33,268 bases of DNA, taken from contig NZ_JASISO010000068.1 in assembly GCF_030063135.1 (NCBI RefSeq), positions 1 through 33,268 of the forward strand. The letters run 5' to 3'. Under the pieces are notes generated by a model. The model was not told the origin of the DNA. It worked only from the letters and a program-made list of their open reading frames with translations, and made no database searches. Positions within the stretch are counted from its first letter, which is position 1. Every line of letters begins with the position of its first letter. Position numbers and translations under genes: made by a program. Origin of the DNA: Streptomyces sp. G-G2. GTDB lineage: Bacteria; Actinomycetota; Actinomycetes; Streptomycetales; Streptomycetaceae. Of the stretch, positions 30,473-33,268 are shown piece by piece.

Positions 30473-32074
30473 ATGGGCGCCTCTTCGCGCGCTTTGCGCG
30501 CTCTCGTACTCCTGGCCGGCTTCTATCTGCTCGGCTTCGTCATGCTCGCCGCCCTGGCCGGCATCGACTACGCCGTCATCGCATTGGGCGGCCACGGCGC
30601 CGCCGCCGGCAAGCTGATCTTCGTCACGCTGGTCCTCGCCTTCCCGATCATCCGCGGCATGTTCATGCTCCGCACCCCGAGGGGCGAGCCGCTCGCGGGC
30701 CTGCGGCCCACCGAGTGGCACGAGCCCTATCTCTGGCAGACCGTGCGCGAGCTGGCGGCCGCGGTCGGCACCCGCGCCCCCGACGAGATCGTGCTGACCG
30801 ACGAGGTCAACGCGGCCGTCAGTGAGGACGCCCGGCTGCTCGGCCTGGTCCGCGGCACCCGCCGCATGTACATCGGCGTGCCGCTGATGACCGGCCTCGA
30901 CGAGATGCAGCTGCGCGCCGTACTCGCCCACGAGCTGGGCCACTACAGCAATTCCGACACGCGCCTCACCCCGCTGATCGTGCGCGGCAAGGCCCAGCTC
31001 ACGCGCACCATCACGCACTTCCACGGGCGGGCGGAGAAATCCGTCGCCAAGGAGCGCGCCAAGCAGGAGAAGCACGCCGAGAAGCGGATCGCCAAGGGCA
31101 AGCAGCCCAAGAAGGTCGACACCATCGGCTCGGGTGTCATGTACCGCATGATGGCCAGGATCTACACGGCCTACGGAAACTTCTTCATGCGCGCCACCCT
31201 CTCCGTCTTCCGCGGCCAGGAGTACGCGGCCGACCAGGCCGCCGCCCGGATCGCCGGACGCGACGCCTACGCCTCGGCGCTGCGCGAACTGCCCGCCCTG
31301 GTCAAGGCGCACGACTTCTACATGGGCTCGTACGCCACCCTCGGCGTCGGCGCCGGCCTGCTGCCCCGCCAGGGCCAGGTCTTCGGCGGTTTCCGCGAGC
31401 TGCTGCTCGCCCGCTCCGAGGAGCTGGCGGAGCTGCGCCAGGAACTGCCGACCCCGCCCACCTCGCCGTACGACTCCCACCCGCCCATCGCGGACCGGGT
31501 GGCCCGGATCGAGGCCCTGCCGGACGACGGCCGCGGCAGCGTCGCCGCGCGCCCGGCGATGGACATGCTCGGCCACCCGTCCGCCGTACTCGCCGCACTG
31601 GAGCAGGTGGTCCTGACCCCGGAGGCGCTCGGTCTGCGCCGCGCCGACTGGCCGGACCTCGTGCACGACAGCATGAGCGTGTACGCCGCCCAGGGCGCGG
31701 AGGACATCCGCGCGGCCGTGGCCGCCGAGGGCGTGCACCCCGGCCTGGCCGCCCTGCTGGACGCGATCGACGCCGATCCGGCGCTGCGCTGGCGGCTCAC
31801 CGACCGCTTCCCGAAGTCCGATCAGGCGGCCTCCGCGACGGGCCGCGCGGCCCGCGAATTCGCCCGCCCGGCCCTGCGCCGGGCCCTGAACCAGCTGGTG
31901 ACCGTCGAGCTGACGGGCCGCGGCGCCGCCCGTTGGAAGCTGTCGTGGTCGGACTCGGCCACCCTGCTCTACCCGTTCGACGGCTTCGCGGACCAGCTGG
32001 AAGCGGCCCTGAACGCGGCCGTGACGGACCTTTCCGACACCGCCCCCCTGCGAAAGCTGGTGCTTGTCCCGTGA
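30473..32074 (+). CDS. M48-family zinc metallopeptidase (HtpX/Ste24-like)
   Basis: This 533-residue membrane peptidase has two N-terminal transmembrane helices (ALVLLAGFYLLGFVMLAALA, then KLIFVTLVLAFPIIRGMFML). The zinc motif is AVLAHELGHYSN (His153, Glu154, His157) and the third ligand Glu250 is in GQEYAADQAAA, as in M48 enzymes. A charged loop (KSVAKERAKQEKHAEKRIAK) follows the active site. The C-terminal 200 residues, including YDSHPPIADRVARIEALPDD, extend beyond a minimal HtpX domain. ATG 30473 has GGGGGGAT about 10 nt upstream. Its stop overlaps the next gene's GTG (GTGA). The likely role is membrane-protein quality control. Confidence 0.88.
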   Translation: MGASSRALRALVLLAGFYLLGFVMLAALAGIDYAVIALGGHGAAAGKLIFVTLVLAFPIIRGMFMLRTPRGEPLAGLRPTEWHEPYLWQTVRELAAAVGTRAPDEIVLTDEVNAAVSEDARLLGLVRGTRRMYIGVPLMTGLDEMQLRAVLAHELGHYSNSDTRLTPLIVRGKAQLTRTITHFHGRAEKSVAKERAKQEKHAEKRIAKGKQPKKVDTIGSGVMYRMMARIYTAYGNFFMRATLSVFRGQEYAADQAAARIAGRDAYASALRELPALVKAHDFYMGSYATLGVGAGLLPRQGQVFGGFRELLLARSEELAELRQELPTPPTSPYDSHPPIADRVARIEALPDDGRGSVAARPAMDMLGHPSAVLAALEQVVLTPEALGLRRADWPDLVHDSMSVYAAQGAEDIRAAVAAEGVHPGLAALLDAIDADPALRWRLTDRFPKSDQAASATGRAAREFARPALRRALNQLVTVELTGRGAARWKLSWSDSATLLYPFDGFADQLEAALNAAVTDLSDTAPLRKLVLVP

Positions 32075-33204
32075 CCGGTCTCATCCTCTTCGCCGTCATG
32101 GCGGCGCTCGGCGCCGTCTACAAGGCGTACGCCACCCAGAAAGCCAAGCGGGCGGCCCCGCAGCCGCCCTCCGCCGCGCAGACGCAGAGCGCGGCGGAGA
32201 AGGCCGAGAAGAAGGCCCGCCAGGCGGCCGCCGTGGTGGCGCTGGGCTTCGTACCGGAGGCGGCGCTCGACACCGGGAACCTGGCAGCTCCGCCGCCCGA
32301 GCGGCTCGCCGCCGCCGCGGCGGTCCGGGCCGGTGACTGGCAGGCCGGCGCGGCGTACGTCGAGGCGGCCGGCCGGGACTGGGAGGAGCGCTGGAACCGC
32401 GTACGCACCCTGGCCGAGGCCGCCGCCGAGGACGACGCGTGGCTGCTGGCCTGGCGGGCGGCCCGCCCGCAGGACCCGACGGCGGCGCTGGTCACCGCGG
32501 ACACCTCGGTCCAGGTGGCGTGGAACGTGCGCGGCAGCCAGTCGGGCTCGCGCACCACCCAGGAGCAGTTCCGGCTCTTCCACGAGCTATTGCTCAAGGC
32601 GCAGCAGGACGCGTACGAGGCCCAGCGGCTGGCCGACCCGGCGGACCCGGTCCCGTACATGGCCGAACAGCCCATCGGCCAGGGCCTGGGCTACCCGCAC
32701 GAGCAGTACCAGCAGCTGTGGGCGCACATCGTCACGCGCGCGCCCAAGGTGCTGACGGCGCACACCAGCGCCCAGCAGTACTGGTCCCAGAAGTGGCGCG
32801 GCTCCCACGAGCTGGCGCTGGACTTCGCCTACCGGGCGGCGGCCTCCGGCGCGCCCGGCGAGCTGCTGTCGCTCCTGCCGCTGATCGCGTACGTGGAGCA
32901 GGAGCTGCACGAGGACGGCCTCAAGCCGGAGACCTTCTTCAAAGAGCCGGAGATCGCCGCGGCGGTCGACGCGGCCCTCGTGGACCTGGCGGCGGCCGAC
33001 CCGGCGGACCGGCGGGCGGTCCGGCTGCGGCACATGCTGGCGTGGCTGCTGTTCTGGCAGGACCGGGACGCGGAGGCGGTCGAGCAGTTCCGCCACATCG
33101 ACGGGTACATCGGCGCCATGCCCTGGTACTACTCGGGCGCGCCGAAGGCCCGCTACCTCCACGCCCGTGACTGGAGCGTGCGCGAGGTGACGCCGGGGCT
33201 GTGA
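32071..33204 (+). CDS. Membrane-anchored protein of unknown function, paralogue of the gene at 29119
   Basis: This 377-residue protein starts GTG, overlapping the M48 peptidase stop (GTGA), so it is translationally coupled to it. A short N-terminal hydrophobic helix (TGLILFAVMAALGAVYKAYA) is followed by a highly charged Ala/Lys linker (AAEKAEKKARQ). The helical domain shares blocks with the gene at 29119: DPVPYMAEQPIGQGLGYPHE, LWAHIVTRAP, YWSQKWRGSHELA, LLSLLPLIAYVEQEL and QFRHIDGYIGAMPWY. No known family is recognised. The coupling implies that it acts with the peptidase, perhaps as an adaptor. Confidence 0.82.
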   Translation: MTGLILFAVMAALGAVYKAYATQKAKRAAPQPPSAAQTQSAAEKAEKKARQAAAVVALGFVPEAALDTGNLAAPPPERLAAAAAVRAGDWQAGAAYVEAAGRDWEERWNRVRTLAEAAAEDDAWLLAWRAARPQDPTAALVTADTSVQVAWNVRGSQSGSRTTQEQFRLFHELLLKAQQDAYEAQRLADPADPVPYMAEQPIGQGLGYPHEQYQQLWAHIVTRAPKVLTAHTSAQQYWSQKWRGSHELALDFAYRAAASGAPGELLSLLPLIAYVEQELHEDGLKPETFFKEPEIAAAVDAALVDLAAADPADRRAVRLRHMLAWLLFWQDRDAEAVEQFRHIDGYIGAMPWYYSGAPKARYLHARDWSVREVTPGL

Positions 33205-33268
33205 CCCGCGACTGTCGGTCATGGCAGCCGCTACGGCAATCGCTGTGGACAGCGGGGGAGGGCGGCCC

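Overview
The window is chromosomal DNA from a high-GC actinobacterium, almost certainly a Streptomyces or close relative. The third-codon-position GC bias is extreme, GTG/TTG starts are common, neighbouring genes often overlap as ATGA or GTGA, and there is a gene for the mycothiol-dependent enzyme Mca, which is confined to Actinobacteria. Most of the window is ordinary core-chromosome housekeeping and conserved-hypothetical content. I found no rRNA, tRNA, CRISPR array or complete insertion sequence.

Layout. 1-2.1 kb: a TetR regulator overlapping a RibD/DHFR-like reductase, then two small minus-strand genes. 2.1-4.5 kb: alanine aminotransferase (alaA, probably leaderless), a His-rich small protein, a GC-rich tandem repeat and a membrane-anchored hypothetical. 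4.5-8.0 kb: a tightly coupled three-gene operon encoding a membrane-anchored solute-binding-like protein, a lipoprotein fusing a solute-binding-like domain to a von Willebrand A domain, and an XpaC-like membrane protein. It has no transporter genes. 8.1-13 kb: GTP-dependent PEP carboxykinase (pckG), a TrhA/hemolysin-III membrane protein with a perfect operator-like palindrome at its start, and a large DUF255/YyaL thioredoxin-fold protein.

13-15.6 kb is an accessory patch: a Uma2 nuclease-fold protein, a frameshifted small gene directly ahead of an NrtR-type NUDIX protein, and a row of decayed fragments on the minus strand, including the truncated N-terminus of a second DUF255 protein. 15.6-20 kb: a DUF4344 metallopeptidase-like lipoprotein and a 1055-residue STAND/NB-ARC-TPR protein whose Walker A lysine is arginine. 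20-22.7 kb: mca with a coupled small membrane protein, a TnpB (IS200/IS605-type) remnant, a DUF4307 membrane protein and greA, which ends in a very long hairpin.

22.8-33.2 kb: a DrrAB-type ABC exporter whose ATPase carries a frameshift near its 3' end, threonine deaminase (ilvA), a MarR regulator, a SigE-type ECF sigma factor with a coupled one-pass membrane protein, cystathionine gamma-synthase (metB), and an M48 peptidase gene flanked by two paralogous genes of unknown function. Two copies of an imperfect inverted repeat bounded by CTAG supply the stop codons of the DUF4307 gene and of metB.

The best candidates for under-described biology are the SBP / SBP-vWA / XpaC-like operon, the CTAG-bounded repeat, the M48-plus-paralogues cluster and the STAND protein. 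All function statements come from family recognition by eye; no database search was possible.
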